The position numbers and the translations under genes were made by a program. A stretch of DNA of 64,000 nucleotides, taken from the NCBI GenBank assembly GCA_032718475.1, contig JAUCBJ010000785.1:1-64000 (forward strand), read 5' to 3'. The stretch's first letter is position 1; every line of letters begins with the position of its first letter. Origin of the DNA: Nemertoderma westbladi (lineage: Eukaryota > Xenacoelomorpha > Nemertodermatida > Nemertodermatidae). Shown here piece by piece: positions 43,680 through 57,500 of the stretch. The notes beneath the pieces are model-generated. The model was given only the letters and a program-made list of their open reading frames with translations, was not told the origin of the DNA and searched no databases.

Positions 43680-45572
43680 ACTACATAAAATCAGTTAATT
43701 TCCAAACATATAAAAAGATTGTAGAATATGATGATTAATAATTATGTAAAAATTGTGCTTTTTATTGATGAGAGATATCACACATTCATACAATAATTTT
43801 TCAATAATCTAATCTATTAAATTATCCGCCATTTAACTTTTGGTTAATGATAAATATTCTGCTGGTGATGGCTGGTGGGTGCCAGTTTATGGATGTTTTA
43901 AGTATTTATATTTTTATTGTTTAATAAAAAAAAGTTGAGAAATCTTTGACTTAATCATTTATTATTACCAATGTAAACAAAGTTTAAAAAAAAGTTTGAA
44001 AAATCAACTCCAAAAAGATCAAACATCTTCAATTCCAAAAAAATGTACCTATTTTTTTAAATATGAAATGTTTGATTCTCTATGTTCGTGTTTTTCTCAT
44101 AGGAAAATAATTCCTATAATCCGAGAACTGGACCAGCCTAAATTAAACCGATCTGAAACGGAACTGGAACTGAATAAAGAGGAGAAAATTTGTTTTATTG
44201 TTGTGCAATTCAGAATCAGATGGTATCCAGTTCAGTTCAGATACGCATTAATTCAATAATATTCCAAAATATTTGGAGACCTATGCAACAAATTTCAATA
44301 ACAATTTATAGCGATTTTATCATTTGTTTCATCAGGAATGCAGTTCATAAGATTATAGGGTTGTAATAAGCATATGGTCATCAATGCCTGGGTACTAGGT
44401 CTCTTATCTCGAGAGCTGAATTAATTCCTTGCGTACTAACCTGGTCTCTATATGGACGTATAAGGCCTCAATGTTGTGGTGAATTTTAATTTAAGCTATT
44501 TTGATAACATAATTCTGTATAATTACAATAAATTACACCAATATATGATATATATATATATACATATGAATAGAGCCGAGTGTCGTATATTTAATTATGT
44601 GCACCCTAAGTAACTAAGAAATAATGTTAAATACTAAGGGAAATATTACGAATAAATAATTTATAAATAATTGTTACAACTCATTCTGCACTCTGTTTTA
44701 ACACACCACTTCACAGAAATAAGTCCCAGAAGTTACTTTACGAAAGTGGCACAAATAATAATTTATTGTATTTATAAGTTAAATAGCACAAAAAATTATA
44801 TTGTATTACATTTAATAATGACGAGATATGATAAATTTTATTGATTCGAAAGCTTTTCCCAAGGCAACGACAAAAAATAATTGTCGAAGTTTTTAAACGA
44901 CGACTACAAGGAAACAATCAAACGTTTGTGTTGTTTACTTTTAGATTACATTAATAAGCCAATAGGATGTAGTTGCAATTAGACCACCAACCACTCATTT
45001 CAATTTAGTCAACCGCCATTCATTCAAAATATGTTAGTTAATAGTATAACTTCTGTCTGCAATGGAATTTCCTTACAATATTCTAGAACGGGCAGACAGG
45101 GGGTCTAACATATCCAAAGACATTCATTTCTACTAGACTGGCTAATAGCACAAATATTACATAGAACACTAAAAGTATGATTCCTAAACGCACATCTAGT
45201 CTCCATTTATTGGAACAGACAGAGACTATTAGTATAGCAACTGTAGACAGAACCATAATAGAGTCGTAAGTTAGTCCGTGTGAAGCAATGGATATAGAGT
45301 TACCGGTAGAGAGTGTCTGAATAAACCAAGGTAGACCCAAACAGATGAGGATGTCGAATATATTGGAACCAACAGCATTGGAGACAGCCATATCGCCATA
45401 ACCTGGAATATTATTTACATAAATATTAAATCTACGTCATATAACAAAAATACATAAATAACTGAATATTAAATTATTATTTATTATTATTAAACAACTA
45501 CCACATATTATACAAAAATGTTGCAGCACCCTCCAACCAGTTCTGGGGTATCACCCCACTTCATTAATAGCT
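42336..45572. repeat. Tandem segmental duplication, copy 2
   Basis: The match to copy 1 starts at TTAATGCCAAATATTT and ends at TTCATTAATAGCT. It carries the truncated coiled-coil gene and the proximal last exon of the exchanger. It lacks the SINE of copy 1. Confidence 0.95.
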
Positions 45573-48500
45573 GGTGCATCAATTTGTTCTATGGAAGCCG
45601 ATTGGAGCTGGACAGAGTAAAAATACTAGTGGTGGTCACACCAATATCATTACTAAATAGTCGCGACAGGAGAAGTCTTGATGTCTTGATGTTACACAGC
45701 TTTGAACACGATTCTGTTCTTTTTGTTTTAAAAACAAGATTTCCGAATTCTTGACGGTTATTCTCTCAAGCAGTTTGTTATACTTTATATATGTTTGTTT
45801 GTATGTATATATGTATATGTTTGTTATATATTACTTATTCTCTTGATGGATCTGCATGTCATGGTTATGATTTCACAATAACATAATAATTCTGGTCATC
45901 TCCACATTGCCAAAACCCAGATATACATGCATCTTTAATCTACTGGACATTGATGTTGTGTCTGGAGTTATGTTCTATGATAGAGACCTGGTTTAAAGAG
46001 AGGTAATGGTCAGTCAATAAGTTTATATCACGTGAATATGCAAGGCGAATACAACAAGACACAGAAATTAAAAACATTGAAACTTTGGGGCAGCTTTGAT
46101 TTTTAACTCTGCTGGGCTGCATTGGAACCACTAAATCAGGACAGTCATGAGTATATATTTATGCATTGCAGCTGCATTATATATTTCGTGAGTCTCCCTG
46201 GAGGTAATTGTAATATTGGTAAATTATTCTGTATATAATTATTATATTAATATCTTGAATGTACGAGATTATTTATAATACCAATAATTTTTACATAATT
46301 ATTCATCTCAGACCATTTTGAAAGAATCAACCAATGTCTTTGTTAATAATATATTTCTCTAAATCCGAAGCGCATTAAATAATGTGACATTTTAAATAGA
46401 TAACTAAAGTTTTATTTGTGCCTCAGCTAGTTTCCACTCTTTCGATAAATCCAATTAATATTGAAATAACCCATCCATCCCACCATGATTCGCATCCATT
46501 AGCAGGAAAGCTAACAGTTGGAGGTCCTGGTAATAAAGAATGGGGAAGGATTCTCGGGTTATGAGATCCCTACTGCCTTTATGGTAGAAGCTATTACAAA
46601 GCACGAACTAGCTTACCAAAGTCAGTTAGTAACTCACCCGTATAGAGTAACGCCGTTATTGGGCATAATATTTTAATAAAAATATTAATCACCCCAATAA
46701 ATCAATCCGGATCCTATTTCCAGATTCCATAGTCATAAACAATTCTATCTTAGGATAGACGGTTGTGTAATACTACTAAACAATACTACTTATATTATAG
46801 GGAGTAATCAGCTGTGAATAATAATGCAAAAGGTTTGGTATGCAAATATTAATTGTTGGGCTAGAAACATTTGAATATGATGCCCTGAATCGAGTGACGG
46901 AGAATGTTCGTTGTAAAATCACAAGGAAAAATGCTCGAATGGCGGGTTTAAGTAAGCGCGGGAATCCAATTTTGAAAATCGCGTGGCTGTGATTGGCTGC
47001 TACAGATTTGACGTCATTACAAAGTGATCAGATTTCTCGTGTTTTTACAAAAAATGCACCCCGCAAATCGATTCAAGACATCTTGTTACCCCTAATTCTA
47101 TTGTTTCTAGCTCAACAATTATTTCGCGCACCAACCCTAAATACAATCAAAATACTAGGACCTACTGAGGCAGGGCCCACCGAGCAATAAAATAATAATA
47201 TGACCAGCAACCCACACTGCCTGAAGAATGAAGACACGTAATATAGAAACGTTGGAGTGGATGCTAAGATTTCGACTCACCATCTCGAGATACAAGTATT
47301 GAACTGATGGCGTCTGGTACACTGGTTCCGGCTGCTAATAATGTCAACCCCATAACCACTTCTGGTAAACCTGCAGTGAATCCTGTAATAATAAATAAAT
47401 TCCGCATAATATTGTTATATTAATTAAAAAATACAGTATAAAAATACTTGGATATACTTTCTATGATTAACAAGTTCAACATTAATGTTTAGATGGGTTG
47501 GATGGAGTTAGGAGAATTCCAACCCAGACTATTCCAACCAGTACAATTCCGACCCTAACATGAATCTAACTTGAAACTTTTGAAATAGGTCGGAATTCCC
47601 TATCACCCATGACATTTGCAAGATCATCCGCATCTTCAAGGCCAGTGTCCTTTAAGATGCGTCTCAAGAAAGTCATTGGTTGTCCACCATGCTAATTCAC
47701 TCCATGAGGCTGCTAAACTACAAGATTATGCACTGGCTGGTCCTCACGGCGAAAGCAATGTCCTGCAAAGTGGAGGCGGCTTTGTTCTAGTGTCAAGCTT
47801 GTGGGAACCAATGAGACACCTCCAATGTTATATAGTGTCTGGTTGGAGATGTGTGCATTGTACTTAACACAATCCGGCGTAGCATTCTTGTGAATGTGCC
47901 ATCCAGAGATTTGGTGTCATCAGCAGTTAGAGCCCAGCATGGACTCCCGTAGAGGAGTACTGGAACTACTGCTGCTCTAAATGATCGGACCTTGATTTCC
48001 CGATTAATTCCATGTGACGTCCAAATCCTTGAAAGCCCATTCAAGGCTGGCCATGCCTTTACCTTACGACTAAAGACCTACCGACCTGCCGACCCGACAT
48101 GACAAGGTTCCAGCCAACAACACAAAATCTTTATTTATTTACAGGTTTGCAGAACATTTCATTGTAAATTGCATCTTTAATACCGGTATACAGGGTAGGT
48201 ATTGTAGGATTCAGATAATAGTCCTTTTACCTTAGTTATACGGATACTATTGTTATTGTCACTCCGATAAAGCCGTACCAATGAACTGCTACAAGATAAC
48301 CTTTAGACCAAATCGAATGGTCAATATTTATATAAAATATATCGGTTGATTCTTTGGAAAACCGATAGGAGAGCCGCAAATGGATTTTATGTTATTGTTA
48401 AGGTTGAATTACACCAAATTATATAGGCATGGTTGCCTTCTTCCGGTTGGAATTTAAAAGTGTATAAAATCATTATTGTTAACATATCTGTGATTTGCGG

Positions 48501-51500
48501 AATTTGTGCAATGGTTAGTGGTTACTAACCATTGCACAAATTCCACAAATCACATGTTAACAATAATGATTTTATACTCTTTTAAATTACAGCAGTACAA
48601 TAGTTAATAGCAGTACAATACATAAGCCTACAACAGTTTAGTAATTTATTACACAATTCTGATATTGAATGGAGCCTTTGTGCATAACGTCAGCTACAGA
48701 ATGCGCTGTTTCATGATAAGGTCACAGTTGTATTCTCTCAAAATAATTGTTTCATTGCGCTGCACATACAGTAAGTTTCTTAAACGCAAAATATGCGCGC
48801 GCAATAAAAATTCATCCCTCTCCAGGGGAAATTCAAATTCGACACAAATAACAGCTGATTACTCTCAAAAATAAAACTGTAACCTGTTATATTGTGTTTA
48901 GTTTATTGTTTTGGTTAAAGTAACGTGCCATTGTAACCTGCTCCTTTCCCTAAATTGAGAGTTTAACATTGAGGCGGGTTTTGCTTCCAGTTTCACCCTG
49001 TCTCTATTTGTTTATTGGCTGCTTGCCTGCTGGCTTATTGGCTGCTAATTTCTACTGACAGCTATATGAAGTTCTCTTGGATGGAAAGAAACCAGAATTT
49101 TTAACACGAACAATTTTTCATTTTTTTTCGGCTAATGAAAAGCAACACTAGCTATGCCTCTGCTCTCTTTGGGTAATGTGATATAATAATCGAACTCAAT
49201 TAATAGGCAACATTATACATGAAATTGCTAATAATTTTTCATCTATATCGTTAATTTACCTAATAGGCCTATTAATGCGTGATATGATTTTATGACAATT
49301 TATAAGCAGAAATTAATATATGATTTAATGGGTATCCGAGATCAGAGCTACAAGGAAATCCCCGATTAGGAATGAAGATATTTGTAAATTTAACATCCAT
49401 AAAATAAGAACGTCTTATGAATCTCTTATGTTGATATACAAATTATAATGTTGATATCAAGACAAATAAACAAACAAAATTATAACTGATATAATATTAT
49501 CTATTGGGGTGATAACGTTATGTCATTCGATTATTAGGAAAACCGATTACAAATAAAGATAACAAAACGTAATACTTTTCGCAGAAAAATTTTTATAATT
49601 TTTTTGAATAATATTTTTGTTTAATAATAGTCCAATTGTCTAAAAATATAACACTACCTTATGTAACTAAAAATGTGTCTTCTAAATAATGGAAGCCGTC
49701 ACATATTTTTGTTAAAGCCATGCGAAGGGAGGGGTAAATAAAATAATCATCATAATACCCTATTGTTTGTTTATCACAAAAGGGAATTCATAAATAAACA
49801 AAAGCAACATTGATTATCTCGTGTTAATGATGTTTACTGGTTTATCCGTATAAAAGTGTTTATAGTAAATGCAGCTCTAATTAGCCAGATCCAAACCGCT
49901 GCGCTGCTGATTAATTGGGAAGTTAGTGCTGCAGAGGATAATAAACTTGTCACTAGTGAAATTTTTCTATACTACGACTATCGCATTCAGTGTTGAAGTG
50001 AAAAGTTCAATAAATCTTTCCTCTTACTTACCTAACTTGCCTACATTATGCAATAAATTGATATACCACTATATTCACACATACTTTTAGAGATCATTGT
50101 GGGAGTTTTAATTCACACTTTGGTATGATTACACATTGCAATTTGCTAATGTCTGTTGTTCTGCTATACAGCCATATACAGCACGCACCTGTCACACCGA
50201 GGTGATTACGTCAGACAAATAATTTCTCATAAACTGATTGTTTAGAAATCTATAGCAATAATGTATTTCACGCTTTGGTATTATTATTACTGGGCATCGT
50301 CAACAACAATATATTATGTTGGTGACGGGGGTAGCTAATCGATTTTCACATGTCATTTGCTCCGAGTAATGCGTGTTAATTCGTTACCTAGTACCCGCTA
50401 ATTCTTATAAGATTTGGCACTCATTTCCTACGAGTTAAGTAACTGCAGGATGTATCATGTTAGAGTGTGAACCGTATGTTTAGTGGCGCGAGAAAGGATT
50501 AGTGGCCAAGCTTTGTAGTTTTTTCTCAATTAGCATTAGCAGACGGTTTTATATAATAAAACCTCAACTAAATATTACGCGTTCGTGGGGCGTCGCGCAG
50601 CACGCGAACTTGAGCCAGTTCGAAACAAGTTCATTTTATCTGGAGTCAAAAGTTCGAGAGGTATTTGTCCGTAACGTTAAAAAATATTGCAACTTTTTCT
50701 CTAGTATGCCCATACAAAATTTTTTAACCATAAAAAAATGGTGAAAATCTTGTAAATTTATTTAGGAATGAATTTTTCATTACAGACAGACAGACTGACG
50801 GACATGAAATTTTGGGTGACACGTCAACTGAACCAAAGTCAATTGAACCACGTCAATTGAACCACGTCAATTGAACCATGCGTCAATTGACCCAGCGTCA
50901 ATTGAACCAGCGTCAATTGAACCAAGCGTCAATTGAACCAAGCGTCAATTGAACCAAGCGTCAATTGAACCAAGCGTCAATTGAACCAAGTGTCAGTTGA
51001 ACCAAGTGACAATTGAACAAAAGAATTCACTAGCTACCATAAAAAAAAACAATAGCTAACGTCTAACAGAAGATGACATTAATGTTCTAAAACAAAAATA
51101 TTATGTTAGTGTTATTATATTAGCTATAGTTTTGTAAAAAAAAATGTTCAAGAACAAATATATTTTGTTCTAGAATATTTTTTAAATAATTATAATTCCT
51201 AATAATTACCTTAAAATGTTAATCTGTTGCCTTTAAATACTTCAAAATATTATTCTAGAATGTTTTTTAATGTTTACAGTAGTAAGTTCACGTTAGGATC
51301 AATTGATGGGTGATAAACTTTGGTTCAATTGACGTGTGGTTCAATTGACGTGTGGTTCAATTGACGTTGGTTCAATTGACGCTGGGTCAATTGACGCATG
51401 GTTCAATTGACGTGGTTCAATTGACGTGGTTCAATTGACGTTGGTTCAATTGACATGGAACCGAAATTTTGCCATATTTACAAATTATAAGAGTGCGCTA

Positions 51501-54500
51501 AGGCTCGCCCTGACTGCGTGGCTCGCCCCACAATACACACACAAATGAAAAGCCGTATAATGCACATTTTATTAATTAAACCACTGTACTTACTGCAACT
51601 GACTAGACAACAAACTGTAACAGCACTTTACGAATTTTTTACGGCAGTACTTCACAATACTATTAACTATTGAGTGACATGACACAACTGCACTACATAC
51701 GGGACACTAACTAAATTAAACCTGGGGAAAAGGTGAGAGAGGTGGGTATATTAAATTATTTAATAACTTAAAAGTTAAATTTGCTTCTAAATATAAGGAA
51801 ATATACATTGTGAAGTTGAATCTTTAAGTGTGAAGCATTGGTTCCTGTAGAAGATACACCCCCCCCCCCCCCCCCCCCGCGCCATAATGTTTAAGTAGAA
51901 TGCAACAGGATTTGATGGCATACCCTCTACCCGAGTACCAAACAGAGCATGAAATAAATTTTAATGGTGATGAAACATTAAAAGGGTTCCATATGATTAC
52001 TAACTTTGGCGCAACGGTTTGTATTTCAGTCACTGACTGCCTTGCCTATATTGTCTGTAATGGAAGTTTATTAATCCCCAAATCCAATTAATCCCCTATT
52101 ATTATTATTCTGGTATTGACTTAGTGTGTTCGTGTATATTAGGAAGTAAGATGTACAATAGATTTGTGCATATAGGCGCATATTGTGGCGTGAATACATA
52201 TGGGGCGATGTTAGCTGAACAGTTGTTCGCGAATAATATATCGCGCCACTGTCACTCCCTAACCTTAATAAAGAAAAGCTGCGGAGAGCAATGCTTTATT
52301 AAGAGAGTAATCAATAAAGGGAAACCGACGGGATAAGTTAATATCGATTTAAATACTTCCAATAAATTTACATCGACGGATTGCAATAATTATACTCGGT
52401 TGCCTTTATTGGCTTTCTGTTGGAGACCGTATTATGAGCACAACGTATAATAAATTAATATATATTATTAATAAGTCTCATGGAAAGCAGCCTATACATA
52501 GATCATATGTGGATTAATATGACTGATATATAATATTTTAATATATTTTTACTTGTTATAATAAATCTAATAATCTAATATGGCTATTATCAGGGGGGAT
52601 CAACTTATGGCAACCCCCCCTCCCCTCCCCAGTGTTAATATTTGCAGATCAAGATAGATTATTAATTAACATATAATATTAACAAATATTAATTAGCAAT
52701 AAAATAACCAGCCAAATAACTTACCAATAATTGTCACCATCCATATTAGAATATAAGTTAGTCCTGCAATCCAAATTGTCGACATAATAAAACTGATTGG
52801 AAATAATTTTTTCCATCTTGTTTTCCGGACGTCAGGAATGGTAATAAATAATAGTAGATTAATTGGCACGGAGAATATCCAGAGGACAGTTTGGCAGCCC
52901 CCAACAGGCGGGACAAACGGGTTGGTATCATCTCCACTGCCACTCTCCACAAGTTCACCTAATATTGGTAACAATGGAAATACAAAATTAATGTATCAAA
53001 TATATTCTTCGAGCAAAATAATATACAGTAACAACTCACATGTGGGGCGAGCCACGAAGTGAGCGAAGCCTTAGCATATGGGTGCCATAGGCGATTTGTC
53101 TGTCGTCGTCATCTGTCGTCGTCGTCTGTCGTTGTCGTCTGTCGTAAAGATTTGATCGCTAATAACTCGGTTATTCCTTGAGGAAATGAAACGAAACTTG
53201 GTATGTATTCAGTCCGTCAAAAGCTTAGAAAGAATCTGAAGTTTGGTCAAAAACGAACGAACGCAACGAGGCACAAAAGGAGGACGAGTATTGTATTGAA
53301 GACTTCTGACTAACGGCAGACAACTCGTTCATGGTACCCATATGTTAAAGGCTTTGCTCACATCGTGCTGCGCGAAGACCCCACAAACGTGTTATATACT
53401 GTACTGTATATCTAAATTATTTTTATATATAATTAACCAGAAATCGACCCAATTGTGTCAGAAGCTTCTCCTGAAATTGTTAATAATATTATATCTAATG
53501 TGTTTATTTTATGTACCTGATTGATGCGTGAATACTTTCTGGTGATCCATATCCGATTCGGTATCCTTCACTACATCCGCATCTGTTGTCTTCTCGGTGG
53601 GCTTATTGTCACCCATGGGAATAACTACAACGTCTTTAACTAATGGCGTATCTTCTCCATCAATTCTCCTAAAGTTCATAATATTTTTATAATTTTACTG
53701 TATTTATATGGCATGGGGCACATTTCCGGCCGAAAGTTCGCGATATTCTCGGACATAGAATGACCAGATAATACAAAGTGTCTATATATATTTGTCACTG
53801 TACAGCTGCCCATCTTTTTTAATTTCTGCATTACTGCGACCAGCACCGTTATTCAAATATCCGAAGCAGCAGCTTGGTCTAGTGGTCATATTCCTGGGCT
53901 TCTAATTTGGAAGCCCTCGTTCGATCCCTAGATGGGATATCACTGATGGACTAGATGGGGGCACAGTGCTTTAAATGCTGCAGCCTAGCCCAACCCCGGC
54001 TTTCATCCTTCAGTGGTCGATAAATGGGAACCCTGTGGAAGATCGCCCATGGTGGTGCAAGGCATTCCTTGGCTTAACGAGCCCAAAATATTCTCCCATT
54101 CAAATATCCATATTGTTCCATTTCATATTTCTAGATCCAGTTTGTTGGCATAACTGTGTTTACATTATACTCGGGGCTGAGAATGTCACTTAGGTTTGTC
54201 ACAACTTTATAATTATTATTATTTTGACAGGATTGTTTCATGTTTTTCATCAAACAAATATTCTAGTCCTGTATTCTGTATACTAACCCTGGACAACATG
54301 AAGCCAGTTTTGGAAGGTGGTTGTTCAGTAATGATTGAATCTTTATTTCTATTAAACCATTGAATTTCATTATTATGATATAAACTACGTAGACACAAAG
54401 GAATGTTGTTGCTTCGGCCCAATGAACGTAGTCGTTGTCTAGAAATATGATAAGGAGAAGGACGCTGATCAGATAGAAGAAACAGTCTCTAAACATTGGC

Positions 54501-57500
54501 CACCAGTTGAGAATTATTATCTGGAAGAAAAAAGGGTGAAATAGAAATCAAATATTAGTTCGCATAAATAAAAAAAAATGCACAATAATTGTAAAAATAA
54601 TAGTAAAAATACACTGGGGGATATAATGTTTTAACTCATATAGACAAATAATAAAATATATAACTAAAACATAAATAAGCTCAGGGTATTAGAGTGTTCA
54701 TTGGGCTCATGTATTGGATAAGGGGATGGGGAACTCATAGAAGTTCTAGAAATCCTACCATACCCGATGGTGGAAATCCTACCATACCCGATGGTGGAAA
54801 TCCTACCATACCCGATGGTAGAAATACTACATACCCGATGGTAGAAATCCTACATACCCGATGGTGGAAATCCTACCATACCCGATGGTAGAAATACTAC
54901 ATACCCGATGGTAGAAATCCTACATACCCGATGGTGGAAATCCTACCATACCCGATGGTAGAAATCCTACATACCCGATGGTAGAAATCCTACATACCCG
55001 ATGGTAGAAATACAACCGTACCCGATGGTGGAAATCCTACCATACCCGATGGTAGAAATCCTACATACCCCATGGTAGAAATCCTACCATACCCGATGGT
55101 GGAAATCCTACCATACCCGATGGTAGAAATACTACATACCCGATGGTAGAAATCCTACATACCCGATGGTGGAAATCCTACCATACCCGATGGTAGAAAT
55201 CCTACATACCCGATGGTAGAAATCCTACATACCCGATGGTAGAAATACAACCGTACCCGATGGTGGAAATCCTACCATACCCGATGGTAGAAATCCTACA
55301 TACCCCATGGTAGAATTCCTACATACCCGATGGAAGAAATCCTACCGTACCCGATGGTAGAAATCCTACATACCCAATGGTAGAATTCCTACATACCCGA
55401 TGGTAGAAATCCTACCGTACCCGATGGTAGAAATACAACTGTACCCGATGGTGGAAATCCTACCATACCCGATGGTAGAAATCCTACATACCCCATGGTA
55501 GAATTCCTACATACCCGATGGAAGAAATCCTACCGTACCCGATGGTAGAAATCCTACATACCCAATGGTAGAATTCCTACATACCCGATGGTAGAAATCC
55601 TACCGTACCCGATGGTAGAAATACAACTGTACCCGATGGTGGAAATCCTACCATACCCGATGGTAGAAATCCTACATACCCCATGGTAGAATTCCTACAT
55701 ACCCGATGGAAGAAATCCTACCGTACCCGATGGTAGAAATCCTACATACCCAATGGTAGAATTCCTACATACCCGATGGTAGAAATCCTACCGTACCCGA
55801 TGGTAGAAATACAACTGTACCCGATGGTGGAAATCCTACCATACCCGATGGTAGAAATCCTACATACCCGATGGTAGAATTTCTACATACCCGATGGTAG
55901 AAATCCTACCGTACCCGATGGTGGAAATCCTACCATACCCGATAGTGGAATTCCTACATACCCGATGGTAGAAATACTACATACCCGATGGTAGAAATAC
56001 AACCATACCCGATGGTGGAAATCCTACCATACCCGATGGTAGAAATCCTGCATACCCGATGGTAGAATGCCTACATACCCGATGGTAGAAATCCTACCGT
56101 ACCCGATGGTAGAAATCCTACATACCCAATGGTAGAATTCCTACATACCCGATGGTAGAAATCATACCGTACCCGATGGTGGAAATCCTGCTGTACCCGA
56201 TGGTGGAAATCGTTCCATACCCGATGGTGGAAATCCTACCATACCCGATGGTAGAAATCCTACATACCCGATGGTAGAAATCCTACATACCCGATGGTAG
56301 AAATACAACCGTACCCGATGGTGGAAATCCTACCATACCCGATGGTAGAAATCCTACATACCCCATGGTAGAATTCCTACATACCCGATGGAAGAAATCC
56401 TACCGTACCCGATGGTAGAAATCCTACATACCCAATGGTAGAATTCCTACATACCCGATGGTAGAAATCCTACCGTACCCGATGGTAGAAATACAACTGT
56501 ACCCGATGGTGGAAATCCTACCATACCCGATGGTAGAAATCCTACATACCCGATGGTAGAATTTCTACATACCCGATGGTAGAAATCCTACCGTACCCGA
56601 TGGTGGAAATCCTACCATACCCGATAGTGGAATTCCTACATACCCGATGGTAGAAATACTACATACCCGATGGTAGAAATACAACCATACCCGATGGTGG
56701 AAATCCTACCATACCCGATGGTAGAAATCCTGCATACCCGATGGTAGAATGCCTACATACCCGATGGTAGAAATCCTACCGTACCCGATGGTAGAAATCC
56801 TACATACCCAATGGTAGAATTCCTACATACCCGATGGTAGAAATCCTACCGTACCCGATGGTGGAAATCCTGCTGTACCCAATGGTGGAAATCGTTCCAT
56901 ACCCGATGGTGGAAATCCTACCATACCCGATGGTAGAAATCCTACATACCCGATGTTGGAAATCTTGCCATACCCGATGGTGGAAATCCTACGTACCCGA
57001 TGGTAGAATTCCTACGTACCCGATGGTAGAAATCCTACCGTACCCGATGGTGGAAATCCTACTGTACCCGATGGTGGAAATCCTACATACTCGATGTTGG
57101 AAATCCTATGTACACGATGGTAGAATTCCTACGTACCCGATGGTGGAAATCCTACTGTACCCGATAGTGGAAATCCTAACCTACATGATGGTAATAATTT
57201 TGTTTTATATAAGTTTGATTTTTGCGATTAAAGTTCAAGTTCGTGCGAGATGATCATGCGAGTTGCATCCCAATTCATTATTGTATGGATGTTACAATTA
57301 AAGGATAGGAATCCGCATGTATCAAGCAATAATGACTGATGGATTGGTAAAATTCATTGGTGTGTGAAAGAAAGCATGAGTGTGTCTCCCACTTTCCTGA
57401 GAAGGCAGGAAAGCACAAACAATAGGCTCACCAAATGGTCCGCAGTTGATGCCTTTAACTCCCGGACTGCATTTTTGAATGATATGCTATGGTAATATGG

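Noticed and set aside
50821-51458. CRISPR-like array
   Set aside because: Units are 14-16 bp with 0-2-bp gaps and inverted on the other side, in a eukaryotic intron; there are no spacers.
56834-57253. Open frame of [13 protein letters not shown] repeats
   Set aside because: It is a by-product of the minisatellite unit length and lies in an intron of the exchanger.
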